Assembly (NCBI RefSeq): GCF_025567385.1
Contig: NZ_JAOQJU010000002.1
Location: forward strand, 124,001 to 188,000
Origin: Claveliimonas acetigenes
GTDB taxonomy: Bacteria; Bacillota; Clostridia; Lachnospirales; Lachnospiraceae
Direction of reading: 5' to 3'
DNA length: 64,000 bases
Positions 25,621 through 34,640 of the stretch are shown in pieces. The notes beneath the pieces were generated by a model. The model did no database searches. It was not told where the DNA came from and saw only the letters and a list, made by a program, of their open reading frames with translations. The translations under genes and the position numbers were made by a program. How positions within the stretch are numbered: position 1 is the first letter of the stretch; the number at the start of each line of letters is the position of its first letter.

Positions 25621-26274
25621 CTACTCTTCTATATGAAGATTTTCCATAACCCTCATAATATGTTCATTCGCAAGCCGCTCTGCCAGATCTGCATCTTTGC
25701 TTTTTATCGCCTCCAAAATGTCTCTGTGTTCTGCTATAGATTTTTCGGCGCGGCTCTCTGCACCAACAGACATGGTTCTTGCCACCTGCACATATTTATG
25801 GAAATCGGATAATACATGTTCCAGTATACGGCTATTTGATGCTATATACAAGACTTTATGAAATTTTCCGTCAAGTTCTGATACTTGTTTGGCCTTCCCG
25901 CTACTTGCTTTTTTTAAATGAAATTCTGAAAGCAAAATAATTTCTTCCAATTCACTGATTTGATTTTCCGTAATATTCATGGTTGCCCACCGTGCGCAGA
26001 GCCCCTCCAGCATAGACCGGATTTTATATATATCGTGCACGTCCTTCGGTGTAATCCCTGTTACATAAGCTCCTTTATTGGGAATGATTGCTACAAGACC
26101 TTCCAGCTCCAGCTGCCGCAAAGCTTCTCTTACCGGGGTTCTGCTTACCCCCATCTCCTCGCCAATCGTAATTTCACGGAGTTCATCATGCTCTTTATAG
26201 ACACCGGATAAAATATCTTCCCTTAACTTACGGAATACTTTTCCTCTGAGCGATTGATCCTGATACTCTTCCAT
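25621..26274 (-). CDS. GntR-family regulator, FadR/FCD subfamily
   Basis: 217 residues. Winged helix at 1-70 with KVFRKLREDILSGVY and the recognition segment GVSRTPVREALRQLELEGLV; the C-terminal FCD ligand domain (about 80-215) shows IYKIRSMLEGLCARWA, ELDGKFHKVLYIAS with a metal-type Asp/His pattern, and SIAEHRDILEAIKSKD. Encoded between the citrate synthase and icd genes, three bases after the former, it most likely represses or activates this operon in response to a carboxylate. A 24-base palindrome with core TTGTATACAA, the classic GntR-type operator, covers the operon promoter. Confidence 0.92.
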   Translation of the reverse strand: MEEYQDQSLRGKVFRKLREDILSGVYKEHDELREITIGEEMGVSRTPVREALRQLELEGLVAIIPNKGAYVTGITPKDVHDIYKIRSMLEGLCARWATMNITENQISELEEIILLSEFHLKKASSGKAKQVSELDGKFHKVLYIASNSRILEHVLSDFHKYVQVARTMSVGAESRAEKSIAEHRDILEAIKSKDADLAERLANEHIMRVMENLHIEE

Positions 26275-26277
26275 AAC

Positions 26278-27678
26278 TTATTTCTCCCCGGTTAACTCTA
26301 TTCCAAGCTGACGGCAGGCATCATCAATAACGGCAAGCAGTTCATCATCTGTCAATACAGTAACACGCCCTTCTTCATATTCCTTGTCTACCCATGCCTT
26401 TACCATCGTTACCAGCTCTGTGTTTTTATCAACCTGCTTTCCTTCCGGCAACCGGAAATAAGTATTAATCCAATGCGCAATCCCGGCAAGTCCGGATGTA
26501 TTGGATACTGCCACCAGTGGCGGCCGCTTCAAGAATTTATCCGTATCAAACACATTATATATCTCTTCATTTTTCAAAAGCCCGTCCGCATGGATCCCAG
26601 CTCTTGTCACATTAAAATTTCTCCCCACAAAAGGCGTTCTCGACGGAACACGGTAGCCAATTTCTTTCTCATAGTATTCTGCCAGATCTGTAATAACTGT
26701 GGTATCCATACCATCCAGCGTCCCTCTGAGCTGTGCATATTCAAACACCATAGCCTCCAGAGGAGTATTCCCCGTCCTCTCGCCAATTCCAAACAGGGAG
26801 CAATTTACACCACACGCCCCATAAAGCCACGCTGTCGTAGAATTGCTGACTGCTTTATAGAAATCATTGTGTCCGTGAAATTCAATCAGCTCGCTTGGAA
26901 CTCCTGCATGGACACGGAGTCCGTAAATAATTCCCGGTATGGAACGCGGAATTACAGCCCCCGGATAATTGACTCCATATCCCATAGTATCGCAGACACG
27001 AATCTTAACCGGAATCTTATATTCCTCCATTAATTTCATAAGCTCCAAACAAAACGGAATTACAAAGCCATAAATATCTGATCTCGTAATGTCTTCCAGA
27101 TGGCATCTCGGGCTGATTCCCTTCTCCAGACATTCTCTTATAACAGACAGATAATGATTCATACATTCCCGTCTTGTCATTTTTAATTTATAAAAAATAT
27201 GATAATCAGAACAGCTTACCAGAATTCCGGTCTCTTTCATTCCAATATCTTTTACCAGCTCAAAGTCCTTCTTACTCGCACGGATCCAGCTTGTCACTTC
27301 CGGAAACTCGTATCCTCTTTCCAGGCATTTATATACAGCATCCCTGTCTTTCTTGCTGTATAAGAAAAATTCACTCTGACGTATCTTACCGTTTGGTCCT
27401 CCAAGCTTGTGAAAATAATCATATAGGGTTACAATCTGCTCTGTGCTGTATGGCGCACGGGATTGCTGGCCATCACGGAAAGTCGTATCCGTAATCCATA
27501 TTTCATCCGGCATACTGTGGGGAACAATACGGTCATTAAATGCAATTTTCGGAATTTCATCATAATGGAACAGATTGCGGAACACATTCGGGGTATCCAC
27601 ATCTACAAGCGGATACATGTGTTCCTCTAACTGTAATAGATTTGTGTGCTTATCGAAATACACTTTTCTGTTTTCCAT
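26278..27678 (-). CDS. Probable Re-citrate synthase (homocitrate/isopropylmalate synthase family)
   Basis: 466 residues of the DRE-TIM metallolyase family. The acetyl-CoA/metal motif is TDTTFRDGQQSRAPYS, the metal-binding HxH is in ELIEFHGHNDFYKAV, and the GIGERTGNTPLEAM loop is present. The regulatory LeuA C-terminal domain is lacking. Homologues in this family include the clostridial Re-specific citrate synthase; in C. acetobutylicum such a gene sits beside aconitase and icd. Here icd and a GntR gene follow it and no leucine or lysine genes are near, so citrate formation from oxaloacetate and acetyl-CoA is the best inference; homocitrate synthase remains possible. Start 27678 follows GGGAGAG. 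Confidence 0.8.
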   Translation of the reverse strand: MENRKVYFDKHTNLLQLEEHMYPLVDVDTPNVFRNLFHYDEIPKIAFNDRIVPHSMPDEIWITDTTFRDGQQSRAPYSTEQIVTLYDYFHKLGGPNGKIRQSEFFLYSKKDRDAVYKCLERGYEFPEVTSWIRASKKDFELVKDIGMKETGILVSCSDYHIFYKLKMTRRECMNHYLSVIRECLEKGISPRCHLEDITRSDIYGFVIPFCLELMKLMEEYKIPVKIRVCDTMGYGVNYPGAVIPRSIPGIIYGLRVHAGVPSELIEFHGHNDFYKAVSNSTTAWLYGACGVNCSLFGIGERTGNTPLEAMVFEYAQLRGTLDGMDTTVITDLAEYYEKEIGYRVPSRTPFVGRNFNVTRAGIHADGLLKNEEIYNVFDTDKFLKRPPLVAVSNTSGLAGIAHWINTYFRLPEGKQVDKNTELVTMVKAWVDKEYEEGRVTVLTDDELLAVIDDACRQLGIELTGEK

Positions 27679-27730
27679 CTCTATCTCTCCCATCTTTAAA
27701 TAACAAGGCATTTATTTCCTCTTTTTAACT

Positions 27731-27754
27731 TGTATAATTGTATACAATTATACA
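27731..27754. promoter_or_regulatory. Perfect 24-bp palindrome, candidate GntR operator
   Basis: Twelve-base arms with no spacer, centred on TTGTATACAA, very similar in core to the Bacillus GntR gluconate operator. It covers the spacer and -10 box of the promoter of the citrate synthase-gntR-icd operon. Confidence 0.8.
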
Positions 27755-27765
27755 CACTCTGTCAA
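27737..27765 (-). promoter_or_regulatory. Promoter of citrate synthase-gntR-icd operon
   Basis: Minus-strand -35 TTGACA at 27760-27765 and -10 TACAAT at 27737-27742, spacer 17. The palindrome at 27731-27754 would block polymerase if bound. Confidence 0.7.
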
Positions 27766-27783
27766 GATAAAATATTAACAATC

Positions 27784-27817
27784 AAAAAAAGGATTGCCGC
27801 TTCATAACTGCAATCCT
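27784..27817 (-). terminator. Rho-independent terminator after threonine ammonia-lyase gene
   Basis: AGGATTGC pairs with GCAATCCT (27790-27817), 12-base loop, followed on the minus strand by a run of T. Confidence 0.85.
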
Positions 27818-27844
27818 CCTTTTTCGCATTTGTTCCAAAAAACT

Positions 27845-29059
27845 TTAGTATAACTTTGCTCCTATTTCTCTTGGACGAAATCCTTCATCTTCCAAAGCCT
27901 GCATAATTTCCTGTTTATGCTCTGTTCCAAAAGCCTCCATCGTAATTCTCAGCTCCACTGCCGCATTTCGGTTTGTGCTGACAAACTGGTTATGCTCCAG
28001 TTTAATTACATTTCCCTGCGCATTGGCAATTGTCGCAGCAACACGAACCAGCTCACCCGGTTTATCCGGAAGCAGTACAGACACAGAAAAAATACGGTCT
28101 CTCTGAATCAATCCATGCTGTACAATGGAAGACATGGTAATGACATCCATATTTCCGCCGCTTAAAATGGCCACCGCCTTCTTTCCTGTCAGCTCTAATT
28201 GCTTCAATGCCGCCACCGTAAGAAGACCGGAATTCTCCACAATCATTTTATGATTCTCAACCAAATCAAGAAATGCTCCGATTAGTTCATCATCTTCTAC
28301 TGTCAGAATCTGATCCACATTCTCCTGAACATAAGGGAATATCTTTTCACCCACTCGCTTGACAGCCGTGCCATCTGCTATGGTATTGGCAGTCGGCAGC
28401 GTCACTGGTTCACCCGCCCGCAGTGCGGCAGTCATACTGGCTGCCGGAGATGGTTCAACGCCGATTACCTTAATCTTGGGATTCAGCATTTTCGCAAGAG
28501 TAGCCACTCCGGTAATCAGCCCGCCGCCACCGATGGGCGCTAAAATATAATCTACCGTAGGCAATTCCTGAACGATTTCCATGGCAATACTTCCCTGGCC
28601 GGCTGCCACATCCAGATCGTCAAAAGGATGCACAAAAGTATAGCCCTTCTCCTCAGCCAGTTTCATAGCATATGCACAGGCATCATCATATACATCTCCA
28701 TGAAGGATCACTTCCGCTCCATAATTTTTCGTGCGGTTTACTTTAATCAGAGGGGTTACCGTGGGCATCACAATAACTGCCTTGCATCCAAACTTTTGTG
28801 CTGCATAAGCAACTCCCTGTGCATGGTTCCCTGCCGATGCCGTAATCAGCCCTTTTTCCCGTTCTTCTTCAGACAAGGTACTGATTTTATAATATGCCCC
28901 TCTTACCTTATACGCTCCGGTATACTGCATATTCTCCGGCTTCAGATAAACCTTTCCTCCGGTCTGTTCACTTAAAAACTCACTATATACCAGCTTCGTT
29001 GGATTTGTAACTTTCTTTACAAGTTCACTTGCTTCTTCAAACTTCTCTAATGTCAGCAT
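27845..29059 (-). CDS. tdcB: Threonine ammonia-lyase (catabolic/TdcB-like, with ACT domain)
   Basis: 404 residues. PLP lysine Lys51 in TGAYKVRGAYYKI, substrate loop SAGNHAQGVAYAA, and phosphate-binding GGGGLITGVA. The C-terminal ~75 residues (VSVLLPDKPGELVRVAATIA onward) are a single ACT domain, as in the shorter allosteric threonine dehydratases; the double regulatory domain of biosynthetic IlvA is absent. Deaminates threonine to 2-oxobutyrate, for isoleucine synthesis or propionate formation. The ATG at 29059 follows GAGGAGAG; the frame stays open 44 codons upstream through the ftsY stop, which is not a credible start. Follows ftsY by 19 bases. Confidence 0.92.
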   Translation of the reverse strand: MLTLEKFEEASELVKKVTNPTKLVYSEFLSEQTGGKVYLKPENMQYTGAYKVRGAYYKISTLSEEEREKGLITASAGNHAQGVAYAAQKFGCKAVIVMPTVTPLIKVNRTKNYGAEVILHGDVYDDACAYAMKLAEEKGYTFVHPFDDLDVAAGQGSIAMEIVQELPTVDYILAPIGGGGLITGVATLAKMLNPKIKVIGVEPSPAASMTAALRAGEPVTLPTANTIADGTAVKRVGEKIFPYVQENVDQILTVEDDELIGAFLDLVENHKMIVENSGLLTVAALKQLELTGKKAVAILSGGNMDVITMSSIVQHGLIQRDRIFSVSVLLPDKPGELVRVAATIANAQGNVIKLEHNQFVSTNRNAAVELRITMEAFGTEHKQEIMQALEDEGFRPREIGAKLY

Positions 29060-29078
29060 ATTCTCTCCTCTTTCTCTT

Positions 29079-30038
29079 CTATATTTCTTCGTTGTCCGTT
29101 TCTGATTCTCTGTCTGTGGATGCGAATAATGCATCCACAAACGTATCCGCATTAAATTTTTGCAGATCGTCGATGGTTTCTCCAACCCCAATGTATTTTA
29201 CCGGGATGCCAAGTTCTGACTGAATCGCTACAGCAATTCCTCCCTTAGCAGTTCCGTCCATTTTCGTAAGGATAATACCGGAAATATCGGCAACCTCCTT
29301 AAATTCTCTCGCCTGCTGAAGTGCATTCTGTCCTGTCGTCGCGTCAAGAACCACCAGAGTCTCGCGGAACGCTTCCGGGTATTCTCTGTCCACAATCCGG
29401 TTAATCTTCTTCAGTTCTTCCATTAAATTCTTCTTGTTGTGCAAACGCCCCGCTGTATCACACAGCAGCACATCCGCATGTCTTGCTTTCGCCGCAGCAA
29501 CTGCGTCATATACCACCGACGCCGGATCGGAACCCTCCTGGCCCCCAATTAGTTCTGCCTGCGCCCGGTTCGCCCACTCTTTCAACTGTTCTCCCGCGGC
29601 TGCCCGGAAAGTATCTGCCGCCGCCAGTATGACTTTCTTATTCTGTGCCCGGAGTTTTCCGGCAAGCTTGCCAATAGTAGTAGTCTTGCCGACGCCATTG
29701 ACACCCACTACCATCACAACAGATGTTTTGTCCTCAAATTCATAGGCTGTCTCTCCCACATCCATCTGTTCTTTAATACTATCAATTAAAATCTGTCTGC
29801 AGGCAGCAGGCTCCTTGATATGCTGTGTCTTCACTTTCTCTCTTAAATCATCCAGAATATCGTAGGTTGCCTGTACTCCCAGGTCTCCCATAATCAGAAC
29901 TTCTTCCAATTCCTCATAAAACTCTTCATCAATCTTGCTAAATCCGTTAAAAATACTATCCATACCAGACACAATATTGTCTCTGGTCTTAGAAAGTCCG
30001 GAAAATAACCGTTTAAAAAAACCTTTTTCCTCCGCCAT
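29079..30038 (-). CDS. ftsY: Signal recognition particle receptor FtsY
   Basis: 319 residues, with a short N-terminal region and a complete NG GTPase domain. GVNGVGKTTT at 112-121 is G1, DTAGRLHNKKNLMEEL G3, and TKMDGTAKGG G4, followed by the conserved closing GVGETIDDLQKF. Docks the SRP-ribosome complex at the membrane for co-translational insertion. The rnc-smc-ftsY order is standard for Firmicutes. Spacing of 15 bases to smc suggests a common transcript. Confidence 0.97.
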   Translation of the reverse strand: MAEEKGFFKRLFSGLSKTRDNIVSGMDSIFNGFSKIDEEFYEELEEVLIMGDLGVQATYDILDDLREKVKTQHIKEPAACRQILIDSIKEQMDVGETAYEFEDKTSVVMVVGVNGVGKTTTIGKLAGKLRAQNKKVILAAADTFRAAAGEQLKEWANRAQAELIGGQEGSDPASVVYDAVAAAKARHADVLLCDTAGRLHNKKNLMEELKKINRIVDREYPEAFRETLVVLDATTGQNALQQAREFKEVADISGIILTKMDGTAKGGIAVAIQSELGIPVKYIGVGETIDDLQKFNADTFVDALFASTDRESETDNEEI

Positions 30039-30053
30039 ATTTTCCTCCTGTTC

Positions 30054-33000
30054 CTACTTATCTAATTCATCCTCTAAAAGGCTAACCGAAACAAGGGTAG
30101 AGACGCCCTTTTCCTGCATGGTAATTCCATACAGCCGATCCGCAGCCGTCATAGTTCCTCTTCTATGGGTAATCACTATAAATTGTGTATTCGCTGTTAG
30201 TTTGTGAAGATATCTGGCAAACCTTGTAACATTTGAATCATCTAACGCCGCCTCAATCTCGTCAAGAAGACAGAAAGGAGAGGGTTTTAAATTCTGTATT
30301 GCAAATAAAAGCGAAATAGCTGTCAGAGCCTTCTCTCCGCCTGATAACTGCATCATATTCTGCAGTTTCTTTCCGGGCGGCTGTGCAATAATGCGGATTC
30401 CCGCTTCCAGAATATCTTCATCTTCCATAAGTTCAAGTGTTCCCTTACCGCCGCCGAAAAGTTCTTTGAATACCGTATCGAATTCTTTTGCAATTCTGGC
30501 AAACTGCTCGGCAAACTGTTTGCGCATTGCTTCATCCAGCTCTTCGATAATCTTTACCAGCGTTGCTTCTGCCTCCACCAGGTCATTATGCTGATTATTC
30601 AAAAATGTATACCGTTCAGACAGATTCTTAAAATCCTCAATCGCGTTGACATTAACAGAACCCAACGCCTTAATTTCATTTTTTAAAGTCTGTATTCTTC
30701 GTTTCATCACGGAGAGATCTGTCAGATTTTCATTTCTAAGTTCCAGTGCACGGTTGTAGGTAAGCTCATATTCTTCCCACATGTAATTCATCTGCTTCTC
30801 TGCCGTCTCTTCGTAACCTTCTTTTCTGCTTTCCAGCCGGAAAACCTCTTTGTCCAGATCTGACATATGTTTTGAAAGCTCTTCTCTCTTCTGAAGAAAT
30901 GCTTTGTGCTGATGGTTCAGCTTTTCTCTTTTTTCTGCAGCCTCTTCAATCTCTTTTTCAATTTCTTCAAATACTTCTTTTGAATTTTCTATGGTCTGGC
31001 GAATCGACTGGATTTGATTTTCTTTCTCCTGAATTTCCCTGGATGCATCATTTTTTCCATCAGCAAGCTCTCGCAGCTCTTCTTCAAATTTGGTAATTTC
31101 TTCTTCAATACGGGTTTTATTTTCCAAAAGGAAGTCATTTTTCTGCTCCAGGCTTACACGTTCCAGATGTGCATCTTCGGCATCTTTCTGCCCTTTCGTT
31201 TCCAGAAGTTTCTGTTCCTCCAGCAATTCCCGGTTCTTTTCAATCTCTGCCGAAAGTTCTTCTTCCAATTTTTCAGAAGTTTCCAGCTCTACAGTAATGG
31301 ATTCCTGATTATCACTGATATCCGTAATTTGCTGATCTAATTCGGTTGTCTCCTTCCTTACACTTTCTGATGCTTCTTTGGCAAGTGTGATTTTAGATCT
31401 TGCCTGTTCTACATTCATCTTCGCCGTATTCTGACGAACATAGACTTCCTGCAGCTCTTTTTGTATCTCGTCAACTCTTGCATAGTATCCGGTACGCTCT
31501 TGGCGCATAGCTTCCAAAGACTGCTCCATAGCTTCCATTTCTGACTTCAGCTGCCGGACCGTCTTTTCAAAATCTTCAATCTCTCTTCTTCTGCTTAGAA
31601 GATTGCTGGAATTTTTGAACGCACCGCCGGTCATAGATCCACCCGGATTCAGCAGTTCACCCTCCAGTGTTACCAACCGCAGAGAATGCTTGTACTTTCT
31701 GGCAATCGCAATTCCGTTGTCAATGTGGTCTACCACAATCGTTCTTCCCAGCAGGTGAGCGGCAAGCCCTGAAAAGGCATCCTCAACCTTTACCAATGTG
31801 CTCGCAACACCAATCACACCTTTTTCTTTCAGAGCTTCCTGTCTCTGGATTCCAGAACTTCCATTTACACTGGTAAGCGGAAGAAAGGTTGCCCGCCCAT
31901 ACTTATTCTTCTTCAGAAAAGCAATCATTTTCTTCGCAGTATTCTCTGTATCTGTCACAATGTTTTGAATACTTCCGCCAAGTGCAGTCTCAATAGCGGC
32001 TTCATACTTCTGTTCCACTTTAATAATATCCGCCACAACACCAATAAGTCCTGGTTCCGTCTTTTTGCATTCCATGACTTTCCGGATACTATTGCCATAA
32101 CCATCATAACGCTCTGTAATATTCTTAAGAGATTCCAGCCGGGACTGCTCACGGTGATAAGCCGTCTGTCCGATTCTCAGAGTTTCAGACTGTTTTGCCA
32201 TTTCTTTTTGCATAACTGCAATCTTCGCTTCGTATTCCTTGCTCTCCTCCGTAAGTGCAATAATCTCTCCGGAAACTTGTTTTAGAGACTCTTCGTATTC
32301 CTTCAGATTTTCTGCCGCTTCACTTGCTTCACTCTCAGACAAAATCATTTTCTGGTACATTTCAGACTTTCGCACCTGAATCTGCTCCAACATGGTATCA
32401 TAGCGCTGAATCTTTGCTTTGGTTGAAGCACGGTTATTCAACAGTTCAATAATACTGCTTTTATCATTCTCAATCTGGTTTGTCAAAGAAGCAATTCTTG
32501 TCTGTATTGCAATCAGAGTCTCCTTCGTCTGTGCTTCAGCCGCCGCCTTCTTAGTAAGCTGCTCACTCACAGTTTCTGTCTCCCCATGCAATTGGGCAAG
32601 CTGTTCTTTACGAGTCTGTACTTCCTTTTCTATGGTAAGTACTCTTTGTTCATAATGTTCATCCGAAAGATGTACACTATGAATCTGTTCCTTCAAAAGC
32701 TCGATCTGATTTTCAAGCTGCTGTTTTAAAAGATTCGTCTCATTTAATTTGTTTTTATACGACTCAATGGAATCGTCAATCTCCTCTACCTGTCTTTCTA
32801 TCTGTTCATACTCGGTCTTCGTATTCGCATATGCTTCATTTGTCGAATCCAACTCGTTTTGCGCAATAGAAAGCTTTTCTTCCATTTCCTGAATTTGTTC
32901 CTTCAGTCGGGCAGATTCCAGTAAAAACATATTGATGTCATATGTTTTTAATTCTTCCTTCTTCTTCAGATACTCTTTTGCAACTTCTGACTGCTTTTCC

Positions 33001-33614
33001 AACGGTCCGATCTGTTTTTCTAATTCTGCAAGAATGTCATTCACACGCAGAAGATTCTGCCGTTCATCTTCTAATTTTTTTACAGACATCTTCTTTCGGC
33101 GCTTAAACTTCACAATTCCTGCCGCCTCGTCAAAGAGCTCCCTGCGCTCTTCCGGCTTCCCACTCAGGATTTTGTCAATCTGTCCCTGACCGATAATCGA
33201 ATATCCTTCTTTTCCAATACCTGTATCATAAAACAATTCATTGATATCTTTCAATCGGCAAGTACTTCCGTTAATCAAGTATTCACTCTCTCCGGAACGA
33301 TATAATTTTCTTGTGACAGTTACTTCTTCATATTCAATCTGAAGCTGATGATCGGAATTGTCCAGCGTGATTGCCACCGATGCATAACTCAGAGGCTTTC
33401 TGTTCTCGGTTCCCGAAAAAATGACATCCTGCATGCTGCCGCCCCGAAGCTGCTTCACACTCTGCTCTCCCAGAACCCAGCGAACTGCATCTGCCACATT
33501 GCTCTTTCCGCTGCCGTTTGGTCCGACAATACCTGTAATTCCATTATGAAATTCAAATACTATCTTGTTCGCAAAAGACTTAAAGCCCTGCACCTCTATG
33601 CTTTTTAAATACAT
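30054..33614 (-). CDS. smc: Chromosome segregation ATPase SMC
   Basis: 1186 residues, a full SMC. The N-terminal head has Walker A IVGPNGSGKSN (30-40) after KSIEVQGFKSFANK; two long coiled coils flank a hinge around residues 510-660 (TEPGLIGVVADII, LNPGGSMTGGAFKNSS); the C-terminal head carries the signature MQLSGGEKALTAISLLFAI and Walker B FCLLDEIEAALDDSNV. It dimerises and extrudes DNA loops with ScpA and ScpB, which are not in the window. Sits seven bases after rnc. No sign of frameshift over the whole length. Confidence 0.98.
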   Translation of the reverse strand: MYLKSIEVQGFKSFANKIVFEFHNGITGIVGPNGSGKSNVADAVRWVLGEQSVKQLRGGSMQDVIFSGTENRKPLSYASVAITLDNSDHQLQIEYEEVTVTRKLYRSGESEYLINGSTCRLKDINELFYDTGIGKEGYSIIGQGQIDKILSGKPEERRELFDEAAGIVKFKRRKKMSVKKLEDERQNLLRVNDILAELEKQIGPLEKQSEVAKEYLKKKEELKTYDINMFLLESARLKEQIQEMEEKLSIAQNELDSTNEAYANTKTEYEQIERQVEEIDDSIESYKNKLNETNLLKQQLENQIELLKEQIHSVHLSDEHYEQRVLTIEKEVQTRKEQLAQLHGETETVSEQLTKKAAAEAQTKETLIAIQTRIASLTNQIENDKSSIIELLNNRASTKAKIQRYDTMLEQIQVRKSEMYQKMILSESEASEAAENLKEYEESLKQVSGEIIALTEESKEYEAKIAVMQKEMAKQSETLRIGQTAYHREQSRLESLKNITERYDGYGNSIRKVMECKKTEPGLIGVVADIIKVEQKYEAAIETALGGSIQNIVTDTENTAKKMIAFLKKNKYGRATFLPLTSVNGSSGIQRQEALKEKGVIGVASTLVKVEDAFSGLAAHLLGRTIVVDHIDNGIAIARKYKHSLRLVTLEGELLNPGGSMTGGAFKNSSNLLSRRREIEDFEKTVRQLKSEMEAMEQSLEAMRQERTGYYARVDEIQKELQEVYVRQNTAKMNVEQARSKITLAKEASESVRKETTELDQQITDISDNQESITVELETSEKLEEELSAEIEKNRELLEEQKLLETKGQKDAEDAHLERVSLEQKNDFLLENKTRIEEEITKFEEELRELADGKNDASREIQEKENQIQSIRQTIENSKEVFEEIEKEIEEAAEKREKLNHQHKAFLQKREELSKHMSDLDKEVFRLESRKEGYEETAEKQMNYMWEEYELTYNRALELRNENLTDLSVMKRRIQTLKNEIKALGSVNVNAIEDFKNLSERYTFLNNQHNDLVEAEATLVKIIEELDEAMRKQFAEQFARIAKEFDTVFKELFGGGKGTLELMEDEDILEAGIRIIAQPPGKKLQNMMQLSGGEKALTAISLLFAIQNLKPSPFCLLDEIEAALDDSNVTRFARYLHKLTANTQFIVITHRRGTMTAADRLYGITMQEKGVSTLVSVSLLEDELDK

Positions 33615-33621
33615 ACAGCAC

Positions 33622-34323
33622 CTACTTTATATTTTTATTATGCAGCGCAAGAATCGCCTGGTATGCTGCCTTCTGCTCAGCAGCTTTCTTAGTTCTTCCT
33701 TTACCGCTTCCATATTCTTCTTCTCCAATTTTTACCACTGCCTGGAAGGATTTATCATGATCCGGTCCTTCCTCTCCAACTAAATGGTAGGAAACCCCTT
33801 CTGCAAAATTCGCCTGCACAATTTCCTGCAGGATAGTCTTGCTATCATAAAAGAGCTTCTTATGTTCAAGATCATTTAAAACAAATTGATGAACAAACTC
33901 TTTTGCACTAGCAAAACCACCATCAATATACACAGCGCCAATAAGCGCTTCCAACGCATCTGAAGTGATAGAGTCTCTTTTTCTGCCTCCTGTAGCCTCC
34001 TCACCCTTGCCAAGCAGAAGATACTCTCCAAGGCCGATTTCCCGCGCGCAAAATGCAAGTGCCGGTTCACAAACCATGCTTGCTCTTGTCTTAGTAAGTT
34101 CTCCCTCCGGCATCTTCTTGTGCTCATAAAACAGAAACTCACTGGAAATAATCTCCAGAACTGCATCTCCCAAAAATTCAAGTCTTTCGTTGCACTCATA
34201 TTTAGGCAGATGTTTTTCATTTGCATAAGAACTGTGAATCATTGCTTTTTTTAAAAGATGACGGTCATTAAATGTATATCCTATTTTTTTCTCCAATAAT
34301 TTTAAATCCTGATTCATATCCAT
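33622..34323 (-). CDS. rnc: Ribonuclease III
   Basis: 233 residues. The catalytic domain holds the signature NERLEFLGDAVLEII with the acidic active-site residues, and the second acidic cluster SDALEALIGAVYIDGG; the C-terminal double-stranded RNA-binding domain ends with GKGRTKKAAEQKAAYQAI. Processes rRNA precursors and structured RNAs. Two in-frame ATGs (34323 and 34317) are possible; GTGAGG is better spaced for the second. Separated from acpP by a terminator hairpin but followed tightly by smc. Confidence 0.96.
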   Translation of the reverse strand: MDMNQDLKLLEKKIGYTFNDRHLLKKAMIHSSYANEKHLPKYECNERLEFLGDAVLEIISSEFLFYEHKKMPEGELTKTRASMVCEPALAFCAREIGLGEYLLLGKGEEATGGRKRDSITSDALEALIGAVYIDGGFASAKEFVHQFVLNDLEHKKLFYDSKTILQEIVQANFAEGVSYHLVGEEGPDHDKSFQAVVKIGEEEYGSGKGRTKKAAEQKAAYQAILALHNKNIK

Positions 34324-34333
34324 GCCTCACAAG

Positions 34334-34363
34334 ACGAAAAAGCCCGTTCCTGGGCTTTTTCGT
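34334..34363. terminator. Hairpin terminator between acpP and rnc
   Basis: Perfect 12-base stem ACGAAAAAGCCC / GGGCTTTTTCGT with a six-base loop; T-rich on both strands, so usable in both directions. It may attenuate read-through from plsX-acpP into rnc. Confidence 0.8.
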
Positions 34364-34372
34364 ATAATATGC

Positions 34373-34606
34373 CTAGTTGCTTGTTGCATTCTTAATCTGC
34401 TCTACAGCATCGCCGACCGTTCGGATCTGCTCTGCATCATCATTATCAATTTCAATATCAAAAGCTTCCTCAATTCCCATAATAATCTGGAAAATGTCTA
34501 AAGAATCCGCTCCCAGGTCATCTACGAATGTCGTATCCTCTGTAATATCATTTGTCTCAACATTAAGTACATCTGCTATGATTTCCTGTAATTTTTCAAA
34601 TTCCAT
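34373..34606 (-). CDS. acpP: Acyl carrier protein
   Basis: 77 residues, highly acidic, with the phosphopantetheine attachment Ser35 in the motif LGADSLDIFQ. Carries growing acyl chains in type II fatty acid synthesis. Located 34 bases after plsX, the usual lipid gene neighbour, with a GGAG-type ribosome site before the ATG. A terminator hairpin follows ten bases after the stop. Confidence 0.96.
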   Translation of the reverse strand: MEFEKLQEIIADVLNVETNDITEDTTFVDDLGADSLDIFQIIMGIEEAFDIEIDNDDAEQIRTVGDAVEQIKNATSN

Positions 34607-34640
34607 TTTCTTTCTTCTCCTTTTTTAGTTACATATTCAT

